DNA of 38,819 nucleotides from Acutalibacter sp. 1XD8-33 (GTDB lineage Bacteria > Bacillota > Clostridia > Oscillospirales > Acutalibacteraceae), in contig NZ_RAZF01000028.1 of the NCBI RefSeq assembly GCF_003612555.1, positions 1 to 38,819 of the forward strand. Direction: 5' to 3'. The notes beneath the pieces were generated by a model. The model made no database searches and was not told the origin of the DNA. It saw nothing but the letters and a program-made list of their open reading frames with translations. The position numbers were made by a program, and so were the translations under genes. Below, piece after piece: positions 1-7,302 of the stretch. Position 1 is the stretch's first letter. Each line of letters starts with the position of its first letter.

Positions 1-42
1 AAACTCTTTCCCACACCACTGGCATTTGTGCTCTGTTCCCAT
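1..42 (-). CDS. 5' end of a zinc-ribbon-like protein (partial)
   Basis: A minus-strand frame opens with ATG at 42-40 and runs off the left edge, giving MGTEHKCQWCGKEF. A strong Shine-Dalgarno (GGAGGA, complement of 51-56) lies eight to nine bases upstream. The Cys-x2-Cys pair (CQWC) so close to the N-terminus suggests a zinc knuckle, as in small DNA-binding or nuclease-associated proteins, but 14 residues cannot give a function. Confidence 0.45.
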   Translation of the reverse strand, partial: MGTEHKCQWCGKEF

Positions 43-135
43 TCCTTATATCCTCCGTTTTTCTTCATCCCCCCTTCATTATACCGCCTTCTTCTTTTCT
101 TGCGTAGGTTCGTATCTATTTTTCGCTTACCCATC

Positions 136-501
136 CAGTTAAAGTATTTGAACGGTGAGCAGAAACTATTCGATATGGAAAAATACGATATCCATTGTAT
201 TTTTGCCGCACCAGGTTATCACTTTCTCACATCCTATAACCCTGTATGTATACGACCAATTTTGGTTGAGAATATGAATTTTACAGGTATATTCTGGTTT
301 CCAATTTCACCACATACACTTATCTCTTTATCAAAAAAGAATAGTGGAGATTTGTTAAGCCGAAATCTACATATTTACCATTATCTCATTACAGGTGAAA
401 GCATCTGGACATTTAATAAACACATTTGTGAGAATGCCATAAACATAGTCATATCTTCGGAACGGATAGAAGATCCCCGCTTCAAATTTCTGAAGAACTA
501 A
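136..501 (+). pseudogene. DUF4238-like C-terminal remnant
   Basis: The open frame ends at 501. From about residue 60 of its longest form it reads FLTSYNPV, then FWFPISPHTLISLSKK, then a helix-like end with INIVISSE. This order (an F-x-T/S-S-x-NPV motif, a 'P-ls-p' strand, then a late helix with a basic/Ser end) resembles the C-terminal half of DUF4238 proteins, which are usually about 250-300 residues. No credible start or Shine-Dalgarno precedes it, and the region before 136 translates to low-complexity sequence, so I read it as a 5'-truncated remnant. The family name is from memory of its motifs. The fragment is AT-rich, like the zincin gene after it. Confidence 0.35.
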
Positions 502-540
502 TTTCCATAGTAATGAATAAGCTAAACGCCGTCTGCCACG

Positions 541-575
541 ATATGTGGTTATTGTTTGCTTTTGGAACCATATAT
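541..575. promoter_or_regulatory. Imperfect inverted repeat upstream of the zincin gene
   Basis: ATATGTGGTT at 541-550 is mirrored by AACCATATAT at 566-575 with one mismatch. It lies 55-90 bases before the start of the gene at 631 and overlaps a weak promoter-like stretch (TTATTG, 18 bases, TATAAG). It could be an operator; nothing else supports this. Confidence 0.25.
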
Positions 576-630
576 AAGTTGTTAAAAGTCAAATAGCATT
601 TTAAAGTTAATTCCGGAGGAGATAGATACT

Positions 631-1278
631 ATGGCTATAGGTTTTATGGATATTGTTCGTTTGCTAAATATTGATGCGCCTATTCATTTTACACCAAGAG
701 AGAAACTTGATAAACAAAATTATGTGTCAACCCGTATTATGAGCGATGAGGAAAGAGATGCAATATTTGATCATACGCATGATATCAGCAAAAATTATAA
801 TTGTGCAGAAGTAGGGTTATATTTCCCTGACATTGAAGTAGATGAATACTATTTCTTAGAGTGTCAACGAAATCCCGTTGCAATCGAAGTCGAAATGGAA
901 GAACTCCAAAAAGTAATACCGATTGAAAAGAATGATATTTCTCTCATTTGGGCTATTTTCTGTGTTCTCCATGAATATGGACATTGGATTCATTTTAAGG
1001 ACAGTGGCATGACTGCAAAGGAATACTGTGAAGAAAGATTTCCTGAACACAAAAAAATTCTTCCAATGGAACAGCGTATTGCTGCGATGCCGGATTTCCA
1101 TCCTAATAAGTGGATGCTTGCAAGAGAGTTACATAAAATCTATGCAGAACTCCCAGATGAAAAAGCCGCAAATGAGTATGCGATAGAACATATTGCTGAC
1201 GCAGTTGTACTCATTCAACGTGCTATCTTGGATTGTCCCCCCAAAAAAGCTGAACCCCCTACTTCAAATCATTCTTGA
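631..1278 (+). CDS. IrrE/ImmA-like zincin (putative metallopeptidase)
   Basis: This is a 215-residue protein with HEYGH at residues 114-118, a zincin zinc-binding HExxH. It sits in a hydrophobic helix (LIWAIFCVLHEYGHWIHF), and a second motif EKAANEYA follows at about 177-184, where the Glu would be the third zinc ligand. The pairing HExxH plus E-x-x-AN-x-(Y/F)-A is the signature of the IrrE/ImmA (M78) group, whose members cleave repressors in mobile elements or stress responses. No HTH domain is fused, so the substrate is unknown. GGAGGAG at 616-622 supports the ATG at 631. Codon use and base composition are AT-rich and unlike the rest of the window, which suggests transfer. The last residues (PPKKAEPPTSNHS) look foreign and run into a short repeat, so the natural C-terminus may have been replaced. 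Confidence 0.6.
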   Translation: MAIGFMDIVRLLNIDAPIHFTPREKLDKQNYVSTRIMSDEERDAIFDHTHDISKNYNCAEVGLYFPDIEVDEYYFLECQRNPVAIEVEMEELQKVIPIEKNDISLIWAIFCVLHEYGHWIHFKDSGMTAKEYCEERFPEHKKILPMEQRIAAMPDFHPNKWMLARELHKIYAELPDEKAANEYAIEHIADAVVLIQRAILDCPPKKAEPPTSNHS

Positions 1279-1302
1279 TTTCGCAGTTTATCTGAACCCC
1301 CT
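1250..1302. repeat. Short direct repeat flanking the zincin stop
   Basis: CTGAACCCCCT occurs at 1250-1260 and again at 1292-1302, one copy on each side of the stop codon at 1276-1278. The second copy begins a GC-rich stretch (to about 1350) without coding potential. This could be the edge of a decayed insertion sequence; I cannot name a family. Confidence 0.4.
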
Positions 1303-1400
1303 GTCAAGTGAAAAATGGCACCCCTAAAGGCGTAAGGGGAGCCATTGTATCAGAATCTATGCGGTATGCCATCCTAGGAAAACCAAAAAGATATTTGGGC

Positions 1401-1428
1401 AAAAAACCGCGTAGTTACGCGGTTTTTT
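1401..1428. terminator. Bidirectional rho-independent terminator
   Basis: A perfect 13-base stem (AAAAAACCGCGTA with its complement) has a two-base spacer and poly-A/poly-T edges on both sides. It works as a terminator in either direction and closes the AT-rich left block. Confidence 0.75.
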
Positions 1429-1586
1429 GCATCTCAAAAGCCTGGATTTCGAAAGTGCCGAAACGTGGATGTAAAAATGGCCTTTTGGCTTTGCGGCAGG
1501 AAGTGAACCCTCACAACAACAGAATAGGGAAAATTGGGATGGCAGCAAAAGGAAAACTGCTGGCCCTCTTGCTGCAAAAACACATA

Positions 1587-1631
1587 GCCGATCGCTGGAG
1601 AGCAACCTCCAAAATAAGCGACCGGCTTTTT
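1587..1631 (+). terminator. Stem-loop with U-tract before the element remnant
   Basis: GCCGATCGCT (1587-1596) pairs with AGCGACCGGC (1617-1626) with one mismatch, an inner GGAG/CTCC stem, and then TTTTT. It lies 26 bases before the ATG at 1657, so it may be an attenuator or the end of a leader. The 1279-1586 stretch otherwise holds only the terminator at 1401 and no convincing gene. Confidence 0.5.
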
Positions 1632-1656
1632 AATTTTCAGGAAGAAGGTGCATCAA

Positions 1657-2149
1657 ATGATCAAGGTAAAAATCACAGGAAAGGCTAGGGCATCTCTCCA
1701 CCGAGATCCACCAGCTCTACCATGATATGCGTGAGGCTGGCATCAGCAAGCCCCCGAAAAACATCCTGCTCCATGACGATGAGGACGTGGAAGTCACCCT
1801 TTCCTCTGACAACGAGATTGGCAGCTGCCTGTTGCGAGTGCTCGGAAAGCATGACACTCTGGCTGACGCCAACACCGTGGCCTTTGCCGTGTCTGCTGCC
1901 AGAGAGGAAATCCTCCCAAAGCTGGAACAGAACATCGTCCACAACCAGTATCTCACCAAAGAAATGCTGTTCGATGGTATTAAGGACACGACCCAGGCCG
2001 CTGGGCCGGTCAAGCTGACGTTCTACTGCCCCTTAGTGGGCCAGCTGGACGATGGCGAGTGCGACCAGTATATCGAGGTGGGCGGCGGGTTCCTGGCAAC
2101 GTACCAAGACCAGATCGAACAAGCCCCCGAGATGGACGATATGGCCTGA
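1657..2149 (+). pseudogene. Integrative-element hypothetical protein, frameshifted
   Basis: The N-terminus MIKVKITGKA starts at ATG 1657 in one frame. The rest continues in the next frame as HLSTEIHQLYHDMREAG and on to the stop at 2149, with the frame change near 1688. The rejoined product would be about 165 residues, acidic, with no membrane segment. I know this style of protein from the cargo of Tn1549-like conjugative elements, where its function is not established, and I do not recognise a domain. It heads a run of broken element genes (methyltransferases, AbrB-like, SpaA), which supports an element origin. The second half alone (from 1727) is a long open frame and could still be translated from an internal ATG. 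Confidence 0.5.
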
Positions 2150-2160
2150 AAAACCGTTCC

Positions 2161-2631
2161 TTACGTAGCTCTTCCATTGCTGATGCTACTGACCCATTCT
2201 TTAAGCACAGGTTTTACCGGCGGAGAGATGTTTTCCGGCAATTCGTTTGCTGAAAAGAAACGCAGCCTTTCCACTTCGCCGGCCTGCACTTTAAGGCTCC
2301 CCGTGTGTTTTTTACAAAGATAAACAACGTCCACAATATAAACCTCATCGCCATTCGGATACACATGATGAAAGTCTTTGCCGGAAAAGACACCGAACAG
2401 TTCCAATTCGTTGGCAACGAGGCCGGTTTCTTCCAGAAGTTCACGCTTTGCGGCGGCTTCTGTCGATTCGCCTAGCTCCAGAGCCCCTCCTGCATATCCC
2501 CAGCAATGATTGTCTGTCCGCTGCTGCAAGAGTATCCTCCCCTGCCCATCCTCTACGATCACGCTTGCGCCCACCATGAGAACGGGCTGGTGCCCTATCC
2601 ATTTTCTCAATTCCATAATGTAGTTCGGCAT
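2161..2631 (-). CDS. Nudix hydrolase
   Basis: This is an intact 156-residue protein with a complete Nudix box at residues 49-71 (G-x5-E-x7-RELLEETGL), which binds the metal and cleaves a nucleoside diphosphate linked to another group. The substrate is not predictable; the N-terminal MVGASVIVEDGQGRILLQQR strand pattern resembles mutT/ADP-ribose pyrophosphatase-like members. Length is typical. It lies opposite to the broken genes around it and has its own promoter (2670-2698). Its stop is 11 bases from the end of the upstream remnant. It is one of only a few intact genes in the decaying element, so it may be cargo under selection or an insertion. Confidence 0.85.
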   Translation of the reverse strand: MPNYIMELRKWIGHQPVLMVGASVIVEDGQGRILLQQRTDNHCWGYAGGALELGESTEAAAKRELLEETGLVANELELFGVFSGKDFHHVYPNGDEVYIVDVVYLCKKHTGSLKVQAGEVERLRFFSANELPENISPPVKPVLKEWVSSISNGRAT

Positions 2632-2669
2632 ACTGATCCCTCTGATTTGTTTGGTAATGGATTTACTAC

Positions 2670-2698
2670 ATTATAACAATAAAACTGTCAAATTGCAA
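2670..2698 (-). promoter_or_regulatory. Promoter of the Nudix gene
   Basis: On the minus strand, TTGCAA (2693-2698) is followed after 17 bases by TATAAT (2670-2675), a near-consensus sigma-A promoter about 39 bases before the Nudix start at 2631. Confidence 0.7.
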
Positions 2699-3158
2699 GA
2701 ATAGTACAGACGACCTTTTTTGCGGTGAGACGCACGAGGTCGGCTCGCCCATGAGAATATGAAATTAAATTTAACTATAAGACAGGTCGGATGGCAGATG
2801 ACTATCCGACTTTTGGATATGTTCGCAGGAATCGGCGGGTTCCGCTCCGGCCTGGAGGCCGTGGGCGGCTTTGAATGTGTCGGTCATTGCGAGATAGACA
2901 AGTATGCAAATCAGGCATATGATGCTATGTATGATACGGAAGGAGAAGTGTTTTTTGCAGACGCCAGAACCACTGACCCGGCAGCGCTGCCGGATATCGA
3001 CCTTATTTGCGGCGGCTTCCCTTGTCAATCTTTTTCAATCGCTGGAAAGCGGAGAGGATTTGCAGATGACGCCAGAGGAACTCTCTTTTTTGAGATTGCC
3101 CACATCGCCGCCGCTAAAAGACCTGCATTTCTGCTGCTTGAGAACGTTCCCGGTTTGC

Positions 3159-3177
3159 AGAGTTGCGTAGCAACTCT
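3159..3177. repeat. Mini-hairpin inserted in the C5 methyltransferase (1)
   Basis: AGAGTTGC / GCAACTCT is a perfect 8-base stem with loop GTA. Removing 18 bases restores the family-typical NVPGLLSH from NVPGLQSCVATLSH, so it reads as an in-frame insertion of six codons. Confidence 0.7.
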
Positions 3178-3234
3178 TTCGCATCGACAACTGCCAGACG
3201 TTTGCGACGATCCTCGGTGCGCTGGCATAGGGGC

Positions 3235-3261
3235 CCCCGCAAAATCGAAGATTTTGTGGGG
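3235..3261. repeat. Mini-hairpin inserted in the C5 methyltransferase (2)
   Basis: CCCCGCAAAATC pairs with GATTTTGTGGGG (one G-T wobble) around loop GAA. It lies inside a stretch of about 120 bases (3218-3339) that interrupts the expected join between GALD-like and YDVAW-like residues. Confidence 0.65.
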
Positions 3262-3288
3262 AGAGGAGGAGCGGCGGAGCGTGCGAGC

Positions 3289-3310
3289 TTTTGCCCGTTT
3301 ACGGGCGAAA
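3289..3310. repeat. Mini-hairpin inserted in the C5 methyltransferase (3)
   Basis: TTTTGCCCGT pairs with ACGGGCGAAA (one wobble) around a two-base loop, within the same interrupting stretch as the hairpin at 3235. Confidence 0.6.
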
Positions 3311-3365
3311 CGAGCAAGCGCAGCCCGCGACAACGAGGCGTACGATGTCGCGTGGCTGAAGTGCA

Positions 3366-3387
3366 TGAGTTGGGCAAGCCCAACTCA
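3366..3387. repeat. Mini-hairpin inserted in the C5 methyltransferase (4)
   Basis: TGAGTTGGGC / GCCCAACTCA is a perfect 10-base stem with loop AA. It sits directly before the conserved SKDFGVPQSR block, where family members have no such insertion. Confidence 0.7.
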
Positions 3388-3468
3388 CACAGCAAGGATT
3401 TTGGAGTTCCCCAATCCCGCAAGAGGGTGTATATTGTCGGATATTGATTCAAGAGTTTATCGGCCTTG

Positions 3469-3496
3469 CCCAGAGTTTTGCAAGCAAAACTCTGGG
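3469..3496. repeat. Mini-hairpin inserted in the C5 methyltransferase (5)
   Basis: A perfect 13-base stem (CCCAGAGTTTTGC and its complement) surrounds loop AA. It carries the AGAGTT...AACTCT ends seen in the other hairpins. Confidence 0.7.
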
Positions 3497-3498
3497 AC

Positions 3499-3522
3499 TT
3501 AACGGAGCGTTAGCGACGTTAA
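3499..3522. repeat. Adjacent TTAACG palindrome with GAGCG-type loop
   Basis: TTAACG (3499-3504) and CGTTAA (3517-3522) enclose GAGCGTTAGCGA. The layout matches the palindrome at 17381-17410 (GTTAAC arms, loop CGAGCGCAGCGAGC). The stop that ends the N-terminal methyltransferase frame (TAG) lies in this region. Confidence 0.5.
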
Positions 3523-4282
3523 CGGCGGCGGCTCCATTGAGCAAGTCCTACCTGGCCCGGAAGGGTGCCGGGTCTATTCCCCAGCAGGGGTGTCAATCAC
3601 CTTGACAAGCAACGCTGGAGGTTTCGGCGGGCGCAGCGGGCTTTATGACGTGAGCCTGCCCATCAAGGTCATGACCAAGGCTGGCTATCAGCTTGCCCAT
3701 CCCGGTGACAGCATTGACTTGGCCTATGCCACCATGAACACCCGGCGCGGGCGAGTCGGGGACAAGATAGCGCATACTGTCACCCCTGGAAATAATCAGG
3801 GGTATTTCTTTATCGACCTGAACGAAAGCCCGGAACTGACGGAAAATGCCAGGTGTCTGCTGGCAAATCAGGATGCGGGCATCGGGAAGTTTAAGGGTGG
3901 GAAATCAGGAGTTTTTGTGGAAGGACAGGCCCCATTTTCCATTCCTGTGCAAGACGCGGACGGCAATCTGCACTACGGTAAAGTTCGCAAACTTATGCCT
4001 ATCGAATGCTGGCGCTTGCATGGGTTTAGTGATGAACAGTTCCACAAAGCTGCCGCAACCGGGCTGTCCGACGCCCAGCTTTATAAGATGGCTGGGAATG
4101 CGGTCACCGTGCCGGTCATTTCCGCTTTGGGCGAGAAAACCAAAGAGATATTTGGGGGCACATGGTTGTCTGACTATGTGTCGAACCGTCTGGGCGGCTT
4201 TGAAAGTTTCCCATCAGAGGAACCCACAGAAACAGAGGACATGGATGGCGGCCTGTCCATAAAATAAGTATAGCAAAATTAT

Positions 4283-4326
4283 AAGCCGGTATCAATCGTT
4301 CAGGAAACGATGATACCGGCTTTTTT
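4283..4326 (+). terminator. Rho-independent terminator after the C5 methyltransferase
   Basis: AAGCCGGTATCA pairs with TGATACCGGCTT around an inner CGTT/AACG stem and a CAGG-like loop, followed by TTTTTT. This is a strong terminator 15 bases past the stop at 4267. Confidence 0.8.
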
Positions 4327-4372
4327 CGTTTTCTGGGCGATTTCCCGGCGTACAAAGGAGGATGATCAAGAG

Positions 4373-5195
4373 ATGTCCTATCGTCCATCTCTCATCAAAT
4401 CGCCGGTATCTTGGATGGGCAATAAGGCGCCCATCCTCCCTATCATTTACAGCCTGTTCCCCCTGGAGTACGGCAGGTTCGTGGAGGTGTTCCGCGGCTC
4501 CGGGAGCGTGCTGCTGGGAAGCCGCCTGACCCTTTCGAGGTGTATAACGACTTCAACCAAACCCTCACAAATCTGTTTCACTGTATGAAAGAGCGGGCGA
4601 TGGCTTTCTGGCAGAAGAAATAGAGCTAACAGACATCCTGTTTCCGCCACCAGCGGCAGAGGAATTGAGGGCCATCCGGCAGCGCATCACCAAGGATTAT
4701 GACGTGCATCGGGCCGCCATGTACTTGAAGTTGCTGCGCTATAGCTATTCCTGCGGGAAGAAGTCCTTCGCCTCCCAGCCTTTCGACCTGCGGCGGCTGT
4801 TCAGCCTGATTCAACAGTTAGAAAACCGGCTGGCCAATGTTGTAATCAAGACTTTGAAACCCTCATCCACCACCATGACCGGCCTGACACCTTCTTCTAC
4901 CTCGACCCGCCGTACTTTTCCACGGAGGATATGTACGCGGTGGAGTTTGCCTGGGCAGATCATGTGCGACTGCGGGACATGGCAAGGGATATACAGAGAC
5001 GGTTCCTGCTGTCCTACAATGATTGCCCGGAAATCCGAGATTTGTACGACGGCTTTCCAGTATTCGATTTCACCAGGGTGCACTCCATGGCCCAGAGGTA
5101 TGAGGCCGGGAAAGAGTTCAAGGAGCTGCTCATCAGCAATTACGATTTATTCGAACGAGAAAAATCAAAACCAGCGCAAATGAAGTTTGAAATAC
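4373..5195 (+). pseudogene. DNA adenine-N6 methyltransferase (Dam/D12 class), frameshifted
   Basis: Reading across frames recovers most of a D12-class methylase. It begins SPVSWMGNKAPILPIIY, then FVEVFRGSGSVLL (SAM motif, with Arg where a Gly is usual), and later LDPPYF, the catalytic DPPY, near 4905. The frame changes three times, near 4523, 4602 and 4850. Each is explained by loss of one base in a short homopolymer (AAA to AA, TTTT to TTT, CC to C). The last frame continues openly past 5195 to 5371, but homology ends near the KPAQM residues. Shine-Dalgarno AAAGGAGG lies 11 bases before ATG 4373. Like the cytosine methylase upstream, it has no partner endonuclease here. Inactive as drawn unless the indels are sequence errors. 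Confidence 0.8.
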
Positions 5196-5210
5196 TAGGA
5201 AGTGATTATT

Positions 5211-5486
5211 TTGTCAAAAGAACAATTCATTTTGGTGTCCGTGCTCTTGGAAATGTTCCTGGAGGCTGGCATCAATACCGAAAGCATCATCCAGGTGAGC
5301 GCCCGCGAGAGCAAAATCATCATCGACACCCCGGACAGCACCGAGGATTACGTCTGCGACAGGGATTGTGATAATTGCCCGCTTAACGCAGTCCCCTGCG
5401 AGTTTGAGTTGTGTAAGAGTTGGCACGAGTGCCAACTCTGCTGTCCTTGCGAGGCCAACTGCGACGGAGGGGGGCTTAACGAATGA
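5211..5486 (+). CDS. Cys-rich small protein, carries an in-frame hairpin insertion
   Basis: This 91-residue frame starts at TTG 5211 (AGGAAGTG six bases upstream; GTG 5202 is the alternative). The N-terminal 50 residues are a predicted amphipathic helix and strands (SKEQFILVSVLLEMFLEAG). The C-terminal third is Cys-rich (DRDCDNCPLNAVPCEFELC, then CCPCEANCDGG), which suggests a zinc- or metal-binding tail. A 24-base hairpin at 5416-5439 encodes KSWHECQL. Taking it out leaves ELCSCPCEANC, a smooth reading, so it looks like an in-frame insertion of eight codons. The stop overlaps the next start (ATGA at 5483-5486), which implies translational coupling to the AbrB-like gene. I do not recognise the family. 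Confidence 0.6.
   Translation: MSKEQFILVSVLLEMFLEAGINTESIIQVSARESKIIIDTPDSTEDYVCDRDCDNCPLNAVPCEFELCKSWHECQLCCPCEANCDGGGLNE
5416..5439. repeat. Mini-hairpin inserted in frame in the Cys-rich gene
   Basis: AGAGTTGGCAC pairs perfectly with GTGCCAACTCT around loop GA. The length (24) is a multiple of three and removal leaves a clean open frame. Confidence 0.7.
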
Positions 5487-5827
5487 AAAAGCTGCTGCGC
5501 ATTTTAGGCAAGCGGGGTCGCATTACCATCCCCTTTGAAATCCGGCAGCGGGTGGGATTTGCTTACAACGACGTGCTGTCCTTCACCAAGTCCAGCGATG
5601 GCAGGTCAGTGATCGTTCGCAGGGAGAAGCTCTGTGATGATTGCCAAGGCAAGGGAGCGCGGGCGGTGACAGATGACCGCGCCATGCTATGCGAACTGTT
5701 GGACTCCTTGCCCACGGAATTGAAGATGGTGGCGTTTGTGCAGCTTTCGGAGAGCCTGGGCAGGCTGCCCAAGAGGGAAATTCGAACTGCTCCGCCGCGC
5801 CTCCGGGATGCGGAAACGCCCATGTGA
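5483..5827 (+). CDS. AbrB/SpoVT-type DNA-binding protein
   Basis: This is a 114-residue protein. Residues 5-48 (RILGKRGRITIPFEIRQRVG, then a strand with LSFTKSSDGRSVIVRR) match the swapped-hairpin AbrB fold, which binds DNA as a dimer and represses or tunes transcription. The remainder contains a Cys-x2-Cys pair (CDDCQGKG) and an amphipathic helix (MLCELLDSLPTELKMVAFVQLSESL). The ATG overlaps the stop of the Cys-rich gene, so the two are probably co-translated and may act together. Similar proteins occur in conjugative-element modules. It appears intact although both neighbours are damaged. Confidence 0.7.
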   Translation: MKKLLRILGKRGRITIPFEIRQRVGFAYNDVLSFTKSSDGRSVIVRREKLCDDCQGKGARAVTDDRAMLCELLDSLPTELKMVAFVQLSESLGRLPKREIRTAPPRLRDAETPM

Positions 5828-5833
5828 TGGGAG

Positions 5834-7127
5834 GTGTTTTTCTCTTATACCGCCTCGCTGACCGACACCAACAAGGTGCTGGGCAACTACACTTTTTCCT
5901 CCGATTATAGTACCATGAAATTCAGCACCAGCGGGAACGTGCTGACTATCACATCCCCCACCGCGCCCACCGGCAACGTAACGGTTTCTGCCAGCAAGAA
6001 GGATTCCAAGCGCATGGGGCTTGTGGTTTGGGATGACGGCACTTTCGGCCCCGGCGTGGGGCAGCAGAACACCGTCACCTACACCCAATCCGTGACTGAC
6101 CCCATCGCGGCTTATCTTAAGCTGAATTGTGTCCAATAGTTCATGCAAATCCTTTACATGAACTATCCGGCTCCGCCAAGATCGTCAAGAGCTCCGAGAA
6201 CGGCAAGGTGGAGGGTATCACGTTCAAAATCACAGGTAACGGCGTTGACCAGACCGTTACCACCAACTGGCGAGGCGAGGTGCAGATCGACAACCTCCAG
6301 CTGGGCCAGTATACCGTCACGGAGCAGGTGGCTGGCGACTATATCCCCCAGGAGCAGCAGAAAGTAACCGTGCAGGCTGGTCAGACGGCAACCGTCAGCT
6401 TTAACAACAGCTTACAGAAAGGTAGCCTGACCGTCACCAAGAATAGCAAGGATGGGCTGAATTCCGGTGTTCGTTTCCATTTATATGGGACTTCCAGTAT
6501 GGGCGAAACTGTTGACCTCTTTGCCACCACCAGCAGTTCTGGTGTAGCGCAGTTCCCCGATATTCCCATCGGCAGCGGGTATACCCCGGAGGAAGTGGAT
6601 ACGGCTGTCCGCTACGTTGTGCCCGCCGCCCAAAGCGCCAATGTTGAGTGGGAGAAGGTTACCAACGCTACCTTCCGCAATGTCCTCAAGAAATTCAACA
6701 TCACTCTGGATAAAGTGGATGGCGAAACAGGCACTCAGCAGGGCGACGCCACTCTCGCAGGCGCTGTGTACGGCGTGTACAAAGACGGCGAGCTGGTAGA
6801 CACCTACACCTCCGACAGCAAGGGCCACTTTACAACCAGTTATTATACCTGCGGCTCTGCTTGGACGGTGCAGGAGATCAGCCCCAGCGAGGGCTATCTG
6901 TTGGACGAAACCGCCTACCCCGTGGACGCTGACCCCAAGCGGTATGAGGTGGAGTTCAACTCGGCCCCGGCTCTCACCAGCCCTGAGACCGTCGTGACCG
7001 GGAAAATCACCATCTTCAAACATTATGACGATGGTTCCACCCAGATCGAGACCCCGAAGTCGGCGCGGAGTTCGCCGTGTTCCTCGAGTCCTCTGGCAGC
7101 TATGACAGCGCAAAGGACAGCGAAAAA
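5834..7127 (+). pseudogene. SpaA/Cna-B-type surface protein, truncated and frameshifted
   Basis: The recovered reading holds several Cna-B-like repeats. Examples are KVEGITFKITG...GEVQIDNLQLGQYTVTEQ, then SLTVTKNSKDGLNSGVRFHLYG, then FNITLDKVDGETGTQQGDATLAGAVYGVYKDG...TVQEISPSEGYLLD. These prealbumin-like domains of Gram-positive cell-wall proteins often carry isopeptide bonds. The signal peptide and N-terminus are missing (5' truncation near 5834). A hairpin insertion of 32 bases at 6134-6165 shifts the frame exactly as observed, and a one-base loss in a C-run near 7055 shifts it again. Homology ends near 7127, where an inverted relaxase-like fragment begins, so the LPXTG end is lost. Such adhesins are common cargo of Tn1549-like elements. 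Non-functional as drawn. Confidence 0.8.
6137..6165. repeat. Mini-hairpin that frameshifts the SpaA gene
   Basis: TAGTTCATGCAAA pairs with TTTACATGAACTA (one mismatch) around loop TCC. Deleting 6134-6165 (32 bases) joins KLNCV to SGSAKIVK in one frame, matching the observed shift of frame. Confidence 0.7.
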
Positions 7128-7295
7128 GATTATCTCGGCACTATGCTCCTGCTGGTACTGCTCCCGCTTACAGGGCTTTACCTTGTCCAACTGCTTACGG
7201 ACGCTCTTGTATTTGTCATACTGAGCGCACATTTCAAGCCGTTCATCCAGGACGGCGAGGCGGCGTTCTGCACTCACGATTTTGTCGGACAAGTC
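7128..7295 (-). pseudogene. Relaxase-like C-terminal scrap (inverted)
   Basis: The minus strand reads LSDKIVSAERRLAVLDERL, then YDKYKSVRKQLDKVKPCKRE and QYQQEHSAEII. This is a charged coiled-coil stretch of the kind found in the C-terminal part of MobA/MobL relaxases of Tn1549-like elements. Only about 56 residues remain and no start or stop belongs to it. It abuts the broken SpaA gene on one side and an HTH fragment on the other, so it marks a rearrangement point. The family assignment is from memory of the motif. Confidence 0.45.
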
Positions 7296-7302
7296 ATAAT
7301 AG

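Larger units (their letters stand above)
2798..4267 (+). pseudogene. DNA (cytosine-5)-methyltransferase, broken by hairpin insertions
   Basis: The N-terminal half is clear: motif I DMFAGIGGFRSGL, motif IV GGFPCQSFS with the catalytic Cys, and motif VI LLENVPGL. The C-terminal half (about 3590-4267) has motif IX-X residues (RKLMPIECWRLHGF, then QLYKMAGNAV). Between 3158 and 3530 the sequence is interrupted by at least five palindromic stretches (listed separately) and small indels. The conserved SKDFGVPQSRKRVYIVGY segment is therefore in a different frame, and the N-terminal frame ends at a stop at 3500-3502 within a palindrome. The C-terminal half returns to the original frame. Undisturbed members are about 400-450 residues. 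No cognate restriction gene is visible, so this was probably an orphan element methylase. ATG 2798 is chosen because MTIRLLDMFAG is the usual family start. Confidence 0.85.

Noticed and set aside
1308-1688. A 126-residue open frame across the terminators
   Set aside because: It reads through two stem-loops and a repeat, has no Shine-Dalgarno and no recognisable domain.
3158-3530. A CRISPR-like array of short palindromes in the methyltransferase
   Set aside because: The units differ in sequence and spacing, with no constant repeat or spacer length.
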